Assembly (NCBI GenBank): GCA_016281605.1
Contig: JAEEJA010000059.1
Span: 25,990-89,989 of the forward strand
From: Lachnospiraceae bacterium
Lineage (GTDB): Bacteria > Bacillota > Clostridia > Lachnospirales > Lachnospiraceae
Direction of reading: 5' to 3'
DNA length: 64,000 nucleotides
Below the pieces are notes generated by a model that did no database searches, had not been told where the DNA came from, and was given only the letters and a program-made list of their open reading frames with translations. Position numbers and translations under genes: made by a program. Below are positions 38,874 through 48,397 of this stretch, piece after piece; positions within the stretch are counted from its first letter, which is position 1, and each line of letters begins with the position of its first letter.

Positions 38874-38982
38874 ATAACGAAGATAAGCTTATTTTTACTT
38901 ATAGGATTACATAAACTTATACTTGTTACATACCCGGAGGAAGCCGGGGTTATGGCTAAAATGCTGAAAAGAGGAATAAAAG

Positions 38983-40362
38983 ATGGAAAGAAAAAATGCA
39001 TGGAAGGCATACACAAAGAAACAGTTAACGGAGCTTGAAGAATTAAATAAGGGTTATATTGATTTTTTAAGTAATTGCAAGACAGAGCGTGAGTGTGCAG
39101 AGGAAGTTATTAAACAGGCTAAAGCAGCAGGTTATAAGGACATTACTGCAGCTATCAAAAAGGGTAAACCCCTTAAAGCAGGAGATAAGGTATATGCTGT
39201 AAATATGGATAAGTCTGTAGCACTTTTCCATATAGGTAAAAAGCCTATATCAGAGGGAATGAATATACTCGGAGCTCACATTGATTCACCAAGACTTGAT
39301 ATAAAGCAGAATCCACTTTACGAAAGTGATGATATAACATATCTTGATACACATTATTACGGCGGTATCAAGAAATATCAATATGTGACTATTCCACTTG
39401 CCATTCACGGTGTTGTTATGCTACCGAATGGAAAGAAGATTACTATAAATATAGGTGAAGATCCGAAAGACCCGGTGTTCTGCGTATCGGATTTACTTAT
39501 CCACCTTGCTCAGGATCAGATGGTAAAAACTGCATCAAAGGTTGTTGAGGGTGAAAAGCTTGATATTATCATTGGAAGTCAACCTCTCAAGGGTGAAGAG
39601 AAGGATGCTGTTAAAGCAAATATCCTTAAGCTTTTAAAGAATAAGTACGGCTTTGAGGAAGAGGATTTCATGTCAGCAGAACTTGAGGTTGTTCCGGCAG
39701 GACCTGCAAGAGAACTTGGATTTGACAGAAGCATGATATTATCTTATGGACAGGATGACAGGGTGTGCGCCTATACTTCACTTGTATCTATGCTTGAAGC
39801 CCAGACTCCCGATAAAACTGCTTGTTGCCTCCTGGTTGATAAAGAGGAAATAGGTAGTGTGGGTGCAACAGGTATGGAATCACGTTTCTTTGAAAATATG
39901 GTAGCAGAGCTTATAAACCTTGAGGGTGATTACACGGATATCAAGCTTAGAAGGGCGCTTGCTTCATCTCGTATGCTTTCATCTGATGTAAATGCAGCTT
40001 ATGATCCTCTTTATGCAGAGGCCTTTGATAAGAGAAATGCATCCTACCTTGGAAGAGGCGTTGTATTCAGTAAGTTTACCGGTTCTCGCGGAAAGAGTGG
40101 ATCTAATGATGCAAATGCAGAGTACCTGGGTGTACTTAGAAGTATCATGGAGAAGAACAAGGTGTCTTACCAGATGGCTGAGCTTGGTAAAGTTGATATA
40201 GGAGGCGGAGGAACCATAGCCTACATACTTTCACTTTACGGTATGGAGGTTATTGACTGCGGAGTAGCAGTTCTCAGCATGCATGCACCTTGGGAAGTGA
40301 CAAGCAAGGCTGATGTCTATGAGGCAAAGAAGTGTTACGATGCGTTTATAAGGGAAGCTTGA
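38983..40362 (+). CDS. M18-family aminopeptidase
   Basis: This cytoplasmic zinc aminopeptidase has 459 residues. Metal and catalytic motifs are ILGAHIDSPRLDIK, YGQDDRVCAYTSL, LLVDKEEIGSVGATGMESRF and, near the end, GVAVLSMHAPWEVTSKADVYE. The family removes N-terminal residues, often acidic or hydrophobic, from peptides. The ATG at 38983 follows an AGAGGAATAAAAG site. A second possible frame starts at 38952 behind GGAGG (38936-38940) and runs 28 codons into this gene; I do not call it. Confidence 0.92.
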   Translation: MERKNAWKAYTKKQLTELEELNKGYIDFLSNCKTERECAEEVIKQAKAAGYKDITAAIKKGKPLKAGDKVYAVNMDKSVALFHIGKKPISEGMNILGAHIDSPRLDIKQNPLYESDDITYLDTHYYGGIKKYQYVTIPLAIHGVVMLPNGKKITINIGEDPKDPVFCVSDLLIHLAQDQMVKTASKVVEGEKLDIIIGSQPLKGEEKDAVKANILKLLKNKYGFEEEDFMSAELEVVPAGPARELGFDRSMILSYGQDDRVCAYTSLVSMLEAQTPDKTACCLLVDKEEIGSVGATGMESRFFENMVAELINLEGDYTDIKLRRALASSRMLSSDVNAAYDPLYAEAFDKRNASYLGRGVVFSKFTGSRGKSGSNDANAEYLGVLRSIMEKNKVSYQMAELGKVDIGGGGTIAYILSLYGMEVIDCGVAVLSMHAPWEVTSKADVYEAKKCYDAFIREA

Positions 40363-40411
40363 TAACGTATCTTTTTGAAACAAAAATGAGATGATATATG
40401 GAGAAAAGATT

Positions 40412-42169
40412 ATGAAATTATTTAAAAAGAGTATTGTTTTTTGTATGGTGTTTGCGCTAATGCTATGTACTAACTGTTTTATGACTTTTAATACAGCAAA
40501 AGCTGCTAAGGCACCAAAGCTTAGCGCAAAGTCAATTGCACTTACAGTTGGGAATTCGAAAAAGCTTAATGTCAAAGCAAAACCTGCAAAAGCCAAAGTT
40601 AAATGGTCTTCAGACGATACATCTGTTGCAACTGTTAATAAAAGCGGAAAGGTTAGTGCTGTATCAGGAGGAAAGACAACCATTAAGTGTAAACTTAGTT
40701 ACAAATTAAAGAGTAAGAGTGTAAAGAAGACTCTTAAGTGTAATGTTATAGTTTATAATGTAGTTGCATCTGCTACTCCGGCACCTGCTCAGGCTACTGC
40801 TGCTCCTAAGGCAACTGCAAGTGCTTCTCCAACTACTGCACCGACAGCAACCACAGCTCCTACTTCAGAACCACTTCCTACTACAGATCCAAACTTTTTG
40901 GAATGGTGGAAGGAGGCTAAATTTGGTATGTTCATTCATCTCGGCTCATATTCATATTATGCTCAGGGTGAATGGGCTATGAATGTACAGGGAATATCAA
41001 AAGAAGATTATCAGACGGATATTTCAGCCCACTTTAATCCTGTAAATTTTGATGCAGAGGATATAGTGTCACATGCTAAGGCGGCAGGTATGAAGTACCT
41101 TGTTATTACATCGAAGCACCATGAAGGCTTTGCTATGTGGGATACACAGGTAGAGAGCTTTAAGGATTATACAGGTACAAAGACCTACAGCCTTATGGAT
41201 TATACAGATTTTGGTGCAACAGGAAGAGATATACTTAAGGAACTTAAAGATGAGTGCGATAAACAGGGCATAAAGTTCGGTCTTTATTACTCTATCCTTG
41301 ATTGGAATCATTCATCACAGCAGTACACAAATTACTTTACAACCATGTCATCATGGGAAGCACGTGAAGCTTATATTAAAGACATGAAGGAACAGTTAAA
41401 GGAAATTGTGGATAGGTACGATCCTTCTATTCTCTGGTTTGATGGAGATTGGACTGAGAAGGAGGATAGTCCGGCTCTTGATATGTGGTGGACTAAGCAG
41501 GATGGTGTGGATTTATATAACTATTGTAAGTCACTCAGTCCTAATGTTGTAGTAAATGAAAGAGTTTGCCGTGGTTTTGGAATCGGTGACTTCGAGTGTC
41601 CTGAGGAAAAAATACCTGCAGGCGCTGAAATACCTGAAAGAGAATGGGAGACCTGCCGTACCATGAATGGTGCATGGGGCTATAATGAAAGCGCAGAAAG
41701 TCACTATTCATCAGCAAGAAGTATGCTTGTAGAGCTTATAACTACTGTATCGAGAGGTGGTAATTATCTCTTAAATATCGGTCCTAAGGGCGACGGAAGT
41801 ATGACAGATGGATCTAAGGAGGTCCTTCTGAAGATAGGAGAGTGGATGGATCAGTATGGAGACAGTTTATATGGTGCATCTAGGTATACCTATGCAGAAG
41901 AGCCTAAGTGGGGCAGATATACTATAAAAGGTGATAAACTCTATGTTCATGTAATAAAATGGCCTAAGGAGGATGAAGACAAGGTTATTACTATTACAGT
42001 TCCTTCTTCAGAGAAAAATGTTGTATCTGTTAAGTATATGAACAGTGATGAACAACTTGAATATAACCAGGATGGTGACAGCGTTGCAATTAATGTTGCT
42101 GATAAAGCAATTAACAGCACAGCTACTGTTATAGAAGTAAAATTAGAAGATAGCGTTACAATCGCATAA
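40412..42169 (+). CDS. Secreted alpha-L-fucosidase (GH29) with Big_2 domain
   Basis: A signal peptide (about 1-30) precedes a Big_2-type Ig domain (about 33-110, LTVGNSKKLNVKAK, KVSAVSGGKTTIK). A Thr/Ala/Pro-rich linker (about 118-160) follows, then the GH29 catalytic domain (about 163-500). GH29 motifs are EAKFGMFIHLGSYSYYAQGEW, ITSKHHEGFAMWDT, GLYYSILDW and SILWFDGDW with the nucleophile Asp. It removes fucose from host or plant glycans outside the cell. ATG 40412 is seven bases from GGAGA. The same Big_2-plus-linker front occurs in the GH43 protein at 45376. Confidence 0.92.
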   Translation: MKLFKKSIVFCMVFALMLCTNCFMTFNTAKAAKAPKLSAKSIALTVGNSKKLNVKAKPAKAKVKWSSDDTSVATVNKSGKVSAVSGGKTTIKCKLSYKLKSKSVKKTLKCNVIVYNVVASATPAPAQATAAPKATASASPTTAPTATTAPTSEPLPTTDPNFLEWWKEAKFGMFIHLGSYSYYAQGEWAMNVQGISKEDYQTDISAHFNPVNFDAEDIVSHAKAAGMKYLVITSKHHEGFAMWDTQVESFKDYTGTKTYSLMDYTDFGATGRDILKELKDECDKQGIKFGLYYSILDWNHSSQQYTNYFTTMSSWEAREAYIKDMKEQLKEIVDRYDPSILWFDGDWTEKEDSPALDMWWTKQDGVDLYNYCKSLSPNVVVNERVCRGFGIGDFECPEEKIPAGAEIPEREWETCRTMNGAWGYNESAESHYSSARSMLVELITTVSRGGNYLLNIGPKGDGSMTDGSKEVLLKIGEWMDQYGDSLYGASRYTYAEEPKWGRYTIKGDKLYVHVIKWPKEDEDKVITITVPSSEKNVVSVKYMNSDEQLEYNQDGDSVAINVADKAINSTATVIEVKLEDSVTIA

Positions 42170-42192
42170 TAATTAAAAAAATGGAGGCAAAT

Positions 42193-42909
42193 ATGCAGAC
42201 AATTGAACTTGAGAAAGCGTTGAAAGAAAATTCATATCCGGGAAGAGGAATAATAATCGGTAAATCAAAGGATGGAAAGAGTGCTGTGACAGCCTACTTT
42301 ATCATGGGTAGAAGCGAAAATTCACGTAATCGTATCTTTACGGAAAATGAGGATTGTGGTATCAGAACAGAGGCTTTTGATCCTTCAAAGCTTGAGGATC
42401 CAAGTCTTATCATATACTCTCCGGTTAGAGTATTAGGAAATGATACAGTAGTTACAAACGGTAATCAGACCGATACTATAATTGATGCTCTTAAAGATGG
42501 AAAGTGCTTTAATCGTGCTTTAAGAACTCGTGAATTTGAGCCGGATGCACCTAACTATACACCTAGAATTTCTGGTATTATGCATATTGAAAACAATTCA
42601 TTTTCATACAAGATGTCAATACTTAAAAGTGATAACGGAAATCCTGACTGCTGTATAAGAAATACCTTTACTTACGACAAGCCACTTGCAGGTAAGGGGA
42701 GATTTATACATACTTATATGGGTGATGGAAATCCGCTTCCAAGCTTTGAAGGCGAGCCTGAGCTTGTAGATATCCCTGATGATATGGATGAGTTTACAAA
42801 CATGCTTTGGAGCAGCCTCAATGAGGACAATAAAGTATCACTCTTTGTTCGCTATATAGATATAGCAACAGGTGAATATAAAACAAATATAATAAATAAA
42901 AACAAATAA
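42193..42909 (+). CDS. purO: IMP cyclohydrolase (PurO family)
   Basis: It closes FAICAR to IMP, the last step of purine synthesis. The 238-residue protein matches the PurO-type cyclohydrolase by SYPGRGIIIG, AYFIMGRSENSRNR, PSLIIYSPVRVLG and NYTPRISGIM. PurO was first described in archaea and is also common in Clostridia. ATG 42193 is five bases from GGAGG (42183-42187). It is followed by a formyltransferase-only protein, so the two reactions usually fused in PurH are split. No signal peptide. Confidence 0.9.
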   Translation: MQTIELEKALKENSYPGRGIIIGKSKDGKSAVTAYFIMGRSENSRNRIFTENEDCGIRTEAFDPSKLEDPSLIIYSPVRVLGNDTVVTNGNQTDTIIDALKDGKCFNRALRTREFEPDAPNYTPRISGIMHIENNSFSYKMSILKSDNGNPDCCIRNTFTYDKPLAGKGRFIHTYMGDGNPLPSFEGEPELVDIPDDMDEFTNMLWSSLNEDNKVSLFVRYIDIATGEYKTNIINKNK

Positions 42910-42933
42910 TAATTAAAAAGAGAGGGAAAACCA

Positions 42934-44112
42934 ATGAAAGAATTAGAATTAAAATATGGATGTAATCCTAATCAGAAGCCTTCTAAGATTTTTATGAAGG
43001 AAGGGGAGCTTCCTATAAAGGTTTTGAACGGTAAGCCGGGTTACATAAATTTTCTTGATGCATTTAACGGATGGCAGCTTGTAAGCGAATTAAAGCGTGC
43101 GACTAACCATCCTGCTGCTACTTCATTTAAGCATGTATCTCCTGCCGGAGCGGCTATAGGTCTTCCCTTGAGTGAAGTTGAGGCAAAGATTTACTGGGTT
43201 GATGATTTAGGAGAGCTTTCTCCTTTAGCTGCAGCTTATGCAAGAGCAAGAGGTGCAGACCGTATGTCATCTTATGGTGATTTTATAGCTCTTTCAGATG
43301 TATGTGACGTTTCAGCTGCTAAGCTTATAAAGAGAGAATTTTCTGATGGAATAATCGCTCCGGGTTATGAGCCTGAAGCCCTTGAAATCCTTAAGGAAAA
43401 GAAGAAGGGGTCTTATGCAATAATAGAGATAGATCCTAATTATGTTCCAAATCCTATCGAGCAGAAGGAGGTTTTTGGTATAACATTTGAGCAGGGAAGA
43501 AATGAGCTTAATATAGATGATGAATTCTTTGCAAATATTGTTACTAAAAACAAGGAACTTACAGAATTAGCAAAATTCGATATGGCTATTTCTATGATAA
43601 CTCTTAAGTATACACAGTCAAACTCAGTTTGCTTTGTAAAGGGTGGACAGGCTATCGGTATAGGTGCAGGACAACAGTCACGTATACATTGTACACGTCT
43701 TGCAGGAAGTAAGGCAGATAAGTGGTTCTTGCGTCAGAGTCCTCAGGTTCTTAATCTTCCATTCAAGGAGGATATGAAGAGAGCAGAAAGAGATAATGCT
43801 ATCGACCTCTATACAGGCGAGGATTATATGGATGTTCTTGCTGATGGAGAGTGGGAGAAATTCTTTACTGAGAAGCCGGCTGTATTTACAGAAGAAGAGA
43901 AGAAGGCATGGCTTAAGGAAGTTGCACATGATGTTACCTGTGGTTCAGATGCGTTCTTCCCGTTTAGTGATAATGTAGACAGAGCTTACAGAAGCGGTGC
44001 CAAGTATATTGCTCAACCGGGCGGATCCATAAGAGATCAGGATGTTATCGATGCTTGTGATAAGTACGATATGGTTATGAGCTTCACAGGTTTGAGACTT
44101 TTCCATCACTAA
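42934..44112 (+). CDS. purH: Stand-alone AICAR transformylase (PurH formyltransferase domain)
   Basis: It transfers a formyl group from 10-formyl-THF to AICAR, giving FAICAR. The protein begins directly with the transformylase domain (ELKYGCNPNQKPSKI), has the catalytic Lys-His in SFKHVSPAGAA, and contains SNSVCFVKGGQAIGIGAGQQSRIHCTRLAG-type motifs. It ends after 392 residues. The IMP-cyclohydrolase half of canonical PurH is absent and is supplied by the upstream purO gene, 24 bases away. Pathway completion is therefore by two proteins in one operon. Confidence 0.93.
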   Translation: MKELELKYGCNPNQKPSKIFMKEGELPIKVLNGKPGYINFLDAFNGWQLVSELKRATNHPAATSFKHVSPAGAAIGLPLSEVEAKIYWVDDLGELSPLAAAYARARGADRMSSYGDFIALSDVCDVSAAKLIKREFSDGIIAPGYEPEALEILKEKKKGSYAIIEIDPNYVPNPIEQKEVFGITFEQGRNELNIDDEFFANIVTKNKELTELAKFDMAISMITLKYTQSNSVCFVKGGQAIGIGAGQQSRIHCTRLAGSKADKWFLRQSPQVLNLPFKEDMKRAERDNAIDLYTGEDYMDVLADGEWEKFFTEKPAVFTEEEKKAWLKEVAHDVTCGSDAFFPFSDNVDRAYRSGAKYIAQPGGSIRDQDVIDACDKYDMVMSFTGLRLFHH

Positions 44113-44185
44113 TAACCATGCATTAGAAGTTAATGCGTTAAAAACTTTGTCTTTTAAGATTTGCGAGAGAGTCTTGAAATTAAAA

Positions 44186-44239
44186 AAAGGATGATAATCG
44201 GTTAAAAGTACATTTGAGACCGTTATCATCCTTATTTTT
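44186..44239. terminator. Terminator between the convergent purH and araC-type genes
   Basis: AAGGATGATAA (44187-44197) pairs with TTATCATCCTT (44223-44233) and is followed by ATTTTTA. It overlaps the stop of the AraC-type gene. Confidence 0.7.
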
Positions 44240-45164
44240 ATATCATATCAAGATATTTTTTTCTGTATTTATTGGGAGTGATATTATATTGGGATTTAAA
44301 CATTCTTGTCAGATAGCTTGAAGACTCTATACCAACTGAGGACGCAATTTCCTCTATGGATAGAGTAGTATTGACAAGGAGTTCACAAGCATACTGGAGT
44401 CTTACATTTTTACAATAATCCTTATAATTTATACCCATAGCCTGTTTAAAGAATCGACTGAAGCTGTAGTAACTCATGCCTGATATACGTGAGGCTTCTT
44501 CCATACTCGGTATATTTACAGGATTAGCAAGCATGGTATTGATAAGATCTTCGAGTAAAAATACCTGACCTTGATCAAGATGACTTTTTGTTAATTTGAT
44601 AAAGCCCTGATCTAAGAGAAGGGAGATAAGCTCTAACGTAAGTCCTGCAGTTTCGATATCTCTGGATATTCTTTTACTGACCGGGATTTCCTCTATTATA
44701 CCCTTTCCGGCATCCTCGTCATGGTAGATGCGTGTAATACTAGAAAGCTTTGTAAGTAAATTGTGGATTTCAGAGCCCTCCTCTACTTGTAAATAAGGCT
44801 TTTTAGGGTCTGACAATCGTATAACTGTTTTTTTGTCAACATAAGTTGAGTACATTGATAAAAAATCATAGGAAAACTGTATTACTATATCCTGAGTTTT
44901 TGTAATGTTAGAGTTACCGTGTATAGAAAGAGGTTCTAGGAAAAAAAGGGAACCCTTTCCAACTTTAATCATCTCATTTTCATAATACTCATATCTATCA
45001 CCTTCAACAACATAAGAAAATTCGTAGTGACAATGTGAGTGGTGTTGATAGCCTTTTCCACCCTCTGAGTTGTATTGATGACAGCTTATCTTAGTTTCTG
45101 ATTGAGTTTCCGCCATCTGAAAGCTATCCTGATAGAGGATGTTGTTTTTAGTTGATTTAGACAT
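44238..45164 (-). CDS. AraC-family transcriptional regulator
   Basis: The 308-residue protein has an N-terminal cupin-like sensor (about 25-110, with HHSHCHYEFSYVVEGD and GSLFFLEPLSIHGN). The C-terminal AraC double helix-turn-helix domain (about 205-308) has ISGMSYYSFSRFFKQAMGINYKDY and IASSVGIESSSYLTRMFKSQY. Cupin AraC proteins usually sense sugars and activate glycan-use genes. ATG 45164 is five bases from GGAGA. It is divergent from the GH43 gene, its likely target. Confidence 0.92.
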   Translation of the reverse strand: MSKSTKNNILYQDSFQMAETQSETKISCHQYNSEGGKGYQHHSHCHYEFSYVVEGDRYEYYENEMIKVGKGSLFFLEPLSIHGNSNITKTQDIVIQFSYDFLSMYSTYVDKKTVIRLSDPKKPYLQVEEGSEIHNLLTKLSSITRIYHDEDAGKGIIEEIPVSKRISRDIETAGLTLELISLLLDQGFIKLTKSHLDQGQVFLLEDLINTMLANPVNIPSMEEASRISGMSYYSFSRFFKQAMGINYKDYCKNVRLQYACELLVNTTLSIEEIASSVGIESSSYLTRMFKSQYNITPNKYRKKYLDMI

Positions 45165-45208
45165 ATATATCTCCAAAGTGATTATTTTGCAAAAAAATAT
45201 AAAAATAC

Positions 45209-45227
45209 AGCAAATTACGAAATTGCT
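45209..45227. promoter_or_regulatory. Inverted repeat AGCAA-N9-TTGCT near the AraC promoter
   Basis: A perfect 5-bp inverted repeat lies in the divergent araC/GH43 intergenic region, immediately downstream of the AraC -10. It is a candidate operator only. Confidence 0.3.
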
Positions 45228-45256
45228 ATAATATATAATCTATTTTATAATGACAA
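45228..45256 (-). promoter_or_regulatory. Putative promoter of the AraC-type gene
   Basis: On the minus strand TTGTCA (45256-45251), a 17-base spacer and TATTAT (45233-45228) lie about 65 bases before the start. Confidence 0.5.
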
Positions 45257-45310
45257 TGGAATGTAATCAACTATATTTTTTAGTGATTATTTGTTTATTT
45301 CACGACAATA

Positions 45311-45337
45311 TGTTTTATGTGATGAGCATCATAAACA
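45311..45337. promoter_or_regulatory. Imperfect palindrome upstream of the GH43 gene
   Basis: TGTTTTATGTGATG and CATCATAAACA flank AG; GATG/CATC and TGTTT/AAACA arms pair with small insertions. It lies 40-65 bases before the GH43 start and could be a catabolite or AraC site. Confidence 0.3.
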
Positions 45338-45375
45338 TTAGCACAAAAACTGCTCGTAGAAGGAGGGCTTATAAA

Positions 45376-47568
45376 ATGGGCAAAGGTATTGTAAAATCAG
45401 GGGTTTTAAAAAGAATGGTTGCAGGAGGAGTAATCATGGGTATGGCTGTTGGTATGATGCATACTTCAGCACCTGCAGAGGCAAAGAGAGCAAAGGCAAC
45501 TCTTAACAAAAAAAGCGTAACACTAGAGGTTGGGGGAAGTGTAAAACTTAAAGTAAAGAACGTAAAAAAAGCAAAAACTACATGGAAAACCACAAATAAA
45601 AAGGTTGCAAGGGTTAATAAAAAGGGTAAGGTTACTGCAATGAGTGAAGGTAATGCTAATATCAAAGCAATTGTAAAGGCCGGAAAGAAGAGATATAAGC
45701 TTACTTGTAAGGTGAGCGTAAAGGCTAAGGCTCAAGTTAATCCACAGGTGACTCAGGCAGCACCTGCAAGTAAGAGTACTGTAAGCCAGACACCTGCTAA
45801 TACAGCAACTGCTACACCAGATGTTACTCCTGTAACAGATCCTACTATGCCGCCTGTTACGGCTACTCCGGAACCTACAGTTCCACCGGTTCCATTAGAC
45901 AAGATGCCTTCAGAGAAGGATTCATCTTATTATGATTCTACATTGTCGTACATGCCTTATGCAAATATGTATAAGAAAGCAGATGAAAACAATGTTCTTC
46001 TTCCTAATACATATGCATGCGATCCATATGCCATGGAGTATGATGGAAGAGTGTATGTATATATGTCAAATGATTCAGAGCAGTATGAGGCTACCGATAA
46101 GAACGGTCTTAATGTATATGGATATATGAGAAGTGTTCATATTATATCAAGTGATGATATGGTTAACTGGACGGATCACGGTATATATCAGATAGCAGGA
46201 AGTTCAGGAGTTTGCTCATGGGCAGGGTGCTGTTGGGCACCGTGTGCTACACATAAGACAGTAGATGGTAAAGAAAAATTCTATATGTACTTTACAAATG
46301 GTGGATGGCAGATAGGAGTGGTTGAGTCAGATACACCTTATGGACCTTGGAGAGATATAAGAGGAAAAGCTTTACTTGGTGGTATGTCTGATTATGAAAC
46401 TACTTCATCAGCTCTTGATCCTGCTGTATTTATCGATGATGACGGAAGTGCCTGGCTGACTTACGGTGCCGGTAACTATGATAAGGATACAGGTAAGGGT
46501 GGCGCACGTTTACGTAAACTTTCAGACAACATGATGGATTTTGAAGGAGATGAAATTACAGTAGAAGCTCCTTACTACAACGAAGACAGTGGATTTAATA
46601 AAATAGGTGATACTTACTACTTCTCATATTGCGGTGACTGGTCATCAGGTTCAGATCACAGCATGTGTGCAATACTTTATATGACATCCAAGGATATTAC
46701 AGGACCTTATACTTATGGTGGAGAGATACTTCCAAACTGTGGTTCAGTATTTAAGTATAGAAACGGAGCAGATGCTTCCGGAAACAATCATCACAGTATA
46801 GTTAATTTCAAGGGCAAATATTATATGTTCTATCATACCATGAATCTTCAGGATTTGGTTTACTGCAAAAATAATTTCGCAACAGGAGGGGATAATCCTT
46901 ATTACTTAGGATACAGAAGTACTGCATGTAATGAAGTTAACCTTAAGGATGATGGCTCATTTGAAATAGTTAATCAGGATACTAAGGGTGTAAATCAGAT
47001 TAAGGATTTTAATCCATATCAGGAAACTGCGGGAACAGTATACAACAATGCTTCAGGTATGGAAGCTGCACATATGGAGTATTATAAGATTCCTACTTCT
47101 GATAAAGATACTATAAGAGCTTATGTAAATGATGGCAGATATATTGAAACCACATATAATAAGACTGATTATAAAAATTTGCCGACCTACCTTTTCAATG
47201 ATAGTAAAAATCCTATATACAGAGGATACATCCGTATGGAAGACGGAGCCAGAATGGAAGCTATAGAAAATAAGTCTAAGTATTACTATAGTTGGAGTAT
47301 GTTAAAGGGTGTTGACTTTGGAACTGACGGACCAAAGAGCTTTACAGCTAACTTCGAGTTTGATAAAGAGGTTTCCGATCACGCTAAGATTAGAGTCGTT
47401 GCAGATGATCTTAGAGGAACTGTAATTTGTGAGGGAGAAATCGTCGCAAGTGAAGATGGAAGTGCAACTATTACTCTCGACACTGCAAACATTACAGGAA
47501 AGCATGATATTTACTTCGAGTTTGATGGTTCTGTTTATAACTTTAAGAATTGGAAATTCAGTAAATAA
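45376..47568 (+). CDS. Secreted GH43-family glycoside hydrolase with Big_2 and CBM6-like domains
   Basis: A signal peptide (about 1-33, ending in an AEA-type site) is followed by a Big_2-like domain (about 36-115), then a Thr/Pro-rich linker up to about 175. The five-bladed GH43 domain (about 190-530) has its base Asp in YACDPYAMEYDG, the modulating Asp in SALDPAVFIDDDGSAWLTYG and the acid Glu in ITVEAPYYNED. A C-terminal CBM6-like domain (about 600-730) ends GKHDIYFEFDGSVYNFKNWKFSK-like. The enzyme should cut arabinose or xylose linkages of plant cell-wall polymers outside the cell. ATG 45376 follows GGAGG (45362-45366); the longer frame to 45250 covers the promoter region. It is divergent from the AraC regulator. 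Confidence 0.88.
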   Translation: MGKGIVKSGVLKRMVAGGVIMGMAVGMMHTSAPAEAKRAKATLNKKSVTLEVGGSVKLKVKNVKKAKTTWKTTNKKVARVNKKGKVTAMSEGNANIKAIVKAGKKRYKLTCKVSVKAKAQVNPQVTQAAPASKSTVSQTPANTATATPDVTPVTDPTMPPVTATPEPTVPPVPLDKMPSEKDSSYYDSTLSYMPYANMYKKADENNVLLPNTYACDPYAMEYDGRVYVYMSNDSEQYEATDKNGLNVYGYMRSVHIISSDDMVNWTDHGIYQIAGSSGVCSWAGCCWAPCATHKTVDGKEKFYMYFTNGGWQIGVVESDTPYGPWRDIRGKALLGGMSDYETTSSALDPAVFIDDDGSAWLTYGAGNYDKDTGKGGARLRKLSDNMMDFEGDEITVEAPYYNEDSGFNKIGDTYYFSYCGDWSSGSDHSMCAILYMTSKDITGPYTYGGEILPNCGSVFKYRNGADASGNNHHSIVNFKGKYYMFYHTMNLQDLVYCKNNFATGGDNPYYLGYRSTACNEVNLKDDGSFEIVNQDTKGVNQIKDFNPYQETAGTVYNNASGMEAAHMEYYKIPTSDKDTIRAYVNDGRYIETTYNKTDYKNLPTYLFNDSKNPIYRGYIRMEDGARMEAIENKSKYYYSWSMLKGVDFGTDGPKSFTANFEFDKEVSDHAKIRVVADDLRGTVICEGEIVASEDGSATITLDTANITGKHDIYFEFDGSVYNFKNWKFSK

Positions 47569-47610
47569 TACTTAAATGTAAGCCTATTAGTTAAATACTT
47601 CACATAATAC

Positions 47611-47651
47611 AAAAAACAGCCACCTTTCGAAAGAAGGGTGGTTGTTTTTTG
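47611..47651 (+). terminator. Rho-independent terminator of the GH43 gene
   Basis: AACAGCCACCTTT and AAGGGTGGTTGTT pair (two G-U) around CGAAAG, followed by T-rich sequence. Confidence 0.8.
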
Positions 47652-47758
47652 CGGTTTCATCACACAAAATAATTACTGTACTTTATTTTAAAAATAATGT
47701 AATATGTCAAATAGGAATTACATTTAAAATAAATATAATCAGAAAGGAAATAACAACT

Positions 47759-48397
47759 ATGGAAGATGTAAGAAGTGTTAGAAATGCCAAATTAGCAGAG
47801 AAAATAATCAAGGGTTTGGAGTCAAGACAGATGAAAGGATACTATGCTAAGGATAAAGAGGAAGCTTTAAAGATTGCTCTTGATATAATCCCGGAGGGCT
47901 CAAGCATCGGTTGGGGCGGCTCTGAATCAGTTAAGGCTATAGGTCTTAAGGATAGTGTTATAAACGGTAATTATGTAGTATATAACAGAGATTTAGCAAA
48001 GGATAAGAAAGAGAAGAAAGAAATAGAGCTAAAAACATTTGGATGCGACTATTTTCTCGCAAGCTCCAATGCTATAACAGAGGATGGAATCTTAATAAAT
48101 ATAGATGGTAATTCAAACAGAGTTGCTGCCATCTGTTACGGTCCGGAGCATGTACTTATGGTTGTTGGTATGAATAAAGTTGCTAAGGATGTTGATGCTG
48201 CTATTTACAGAGCAAGAAATGAAGCGGCTCCAATAAATGCACAAAGATTTGATATAAAGACACCTTGCAAGATGACAGGCTCATGTGCTAACTGCAAGTC
48301 TCCGGATACTATCTGTTGTCAGTTTGTTGTTACAAGATTTGAGCGTCATCCCGGAAGGATTCATGTTATTTTGGTAGATGAGGATTTAGGATTTTAA
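47759..48397 (+). CDS. LUD-domain (LutC/YkgG-like) protein
   Basis: The 212-residue protein starts MEDVRSVRNAKLAEKIIKGL and has the LUD fold motifs IPEGSSIGWGGSESVKAIGL, YFLASSNAITEDGILINIDGNSNRVAA and GPEHVLMVVGMNKV. A Cys cluster CKMTGSCANCKSPDTICC lies near the C-terminus. LUD proteins occur in the lactate-use LutABC complex, but no LutA or LutB is nearby, so the role is open. ATG 47759 follows AAAGGA; the longer frame to 47642 overlaps the preceding terminator. The stop lies in the TTTTAACTCAG of the downstream repeat. Confidence 0.85.
   Translation: MEDVRSVRNAKLAEKIIKGLESRQMKGYYAKDKEEALKIALDIIPEGSSIGWGGSESVKAIGLKDSVINGNYVVYNRDLAKDKKEKKEIELKTFGCDYFLASSNAITEDGILINIDGNSNRVAAICYGPEHVLMVVGMNKVAKDVDAAIYRARNEAAPINAQRFDIKTPCKMTGSCANCKSPDTICCQFVVTRFERHPGRIHVILVDEDLGF

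Noticed and set aside
38952..39038. A 28-codon frame behind GGAGG upstream of the M18 aminopeptidase
   Set aside because: It overlaps the aminopeptidase start out of frame, and the spacing from GGAGG is long; no further support.
45250..45375. Upstream extension of the GH43 protein from ATG 45250
   Set aside because: It covers the promoter/operator region, lacks a ribosome site, and would put 42 residues before a clear signal peptide.
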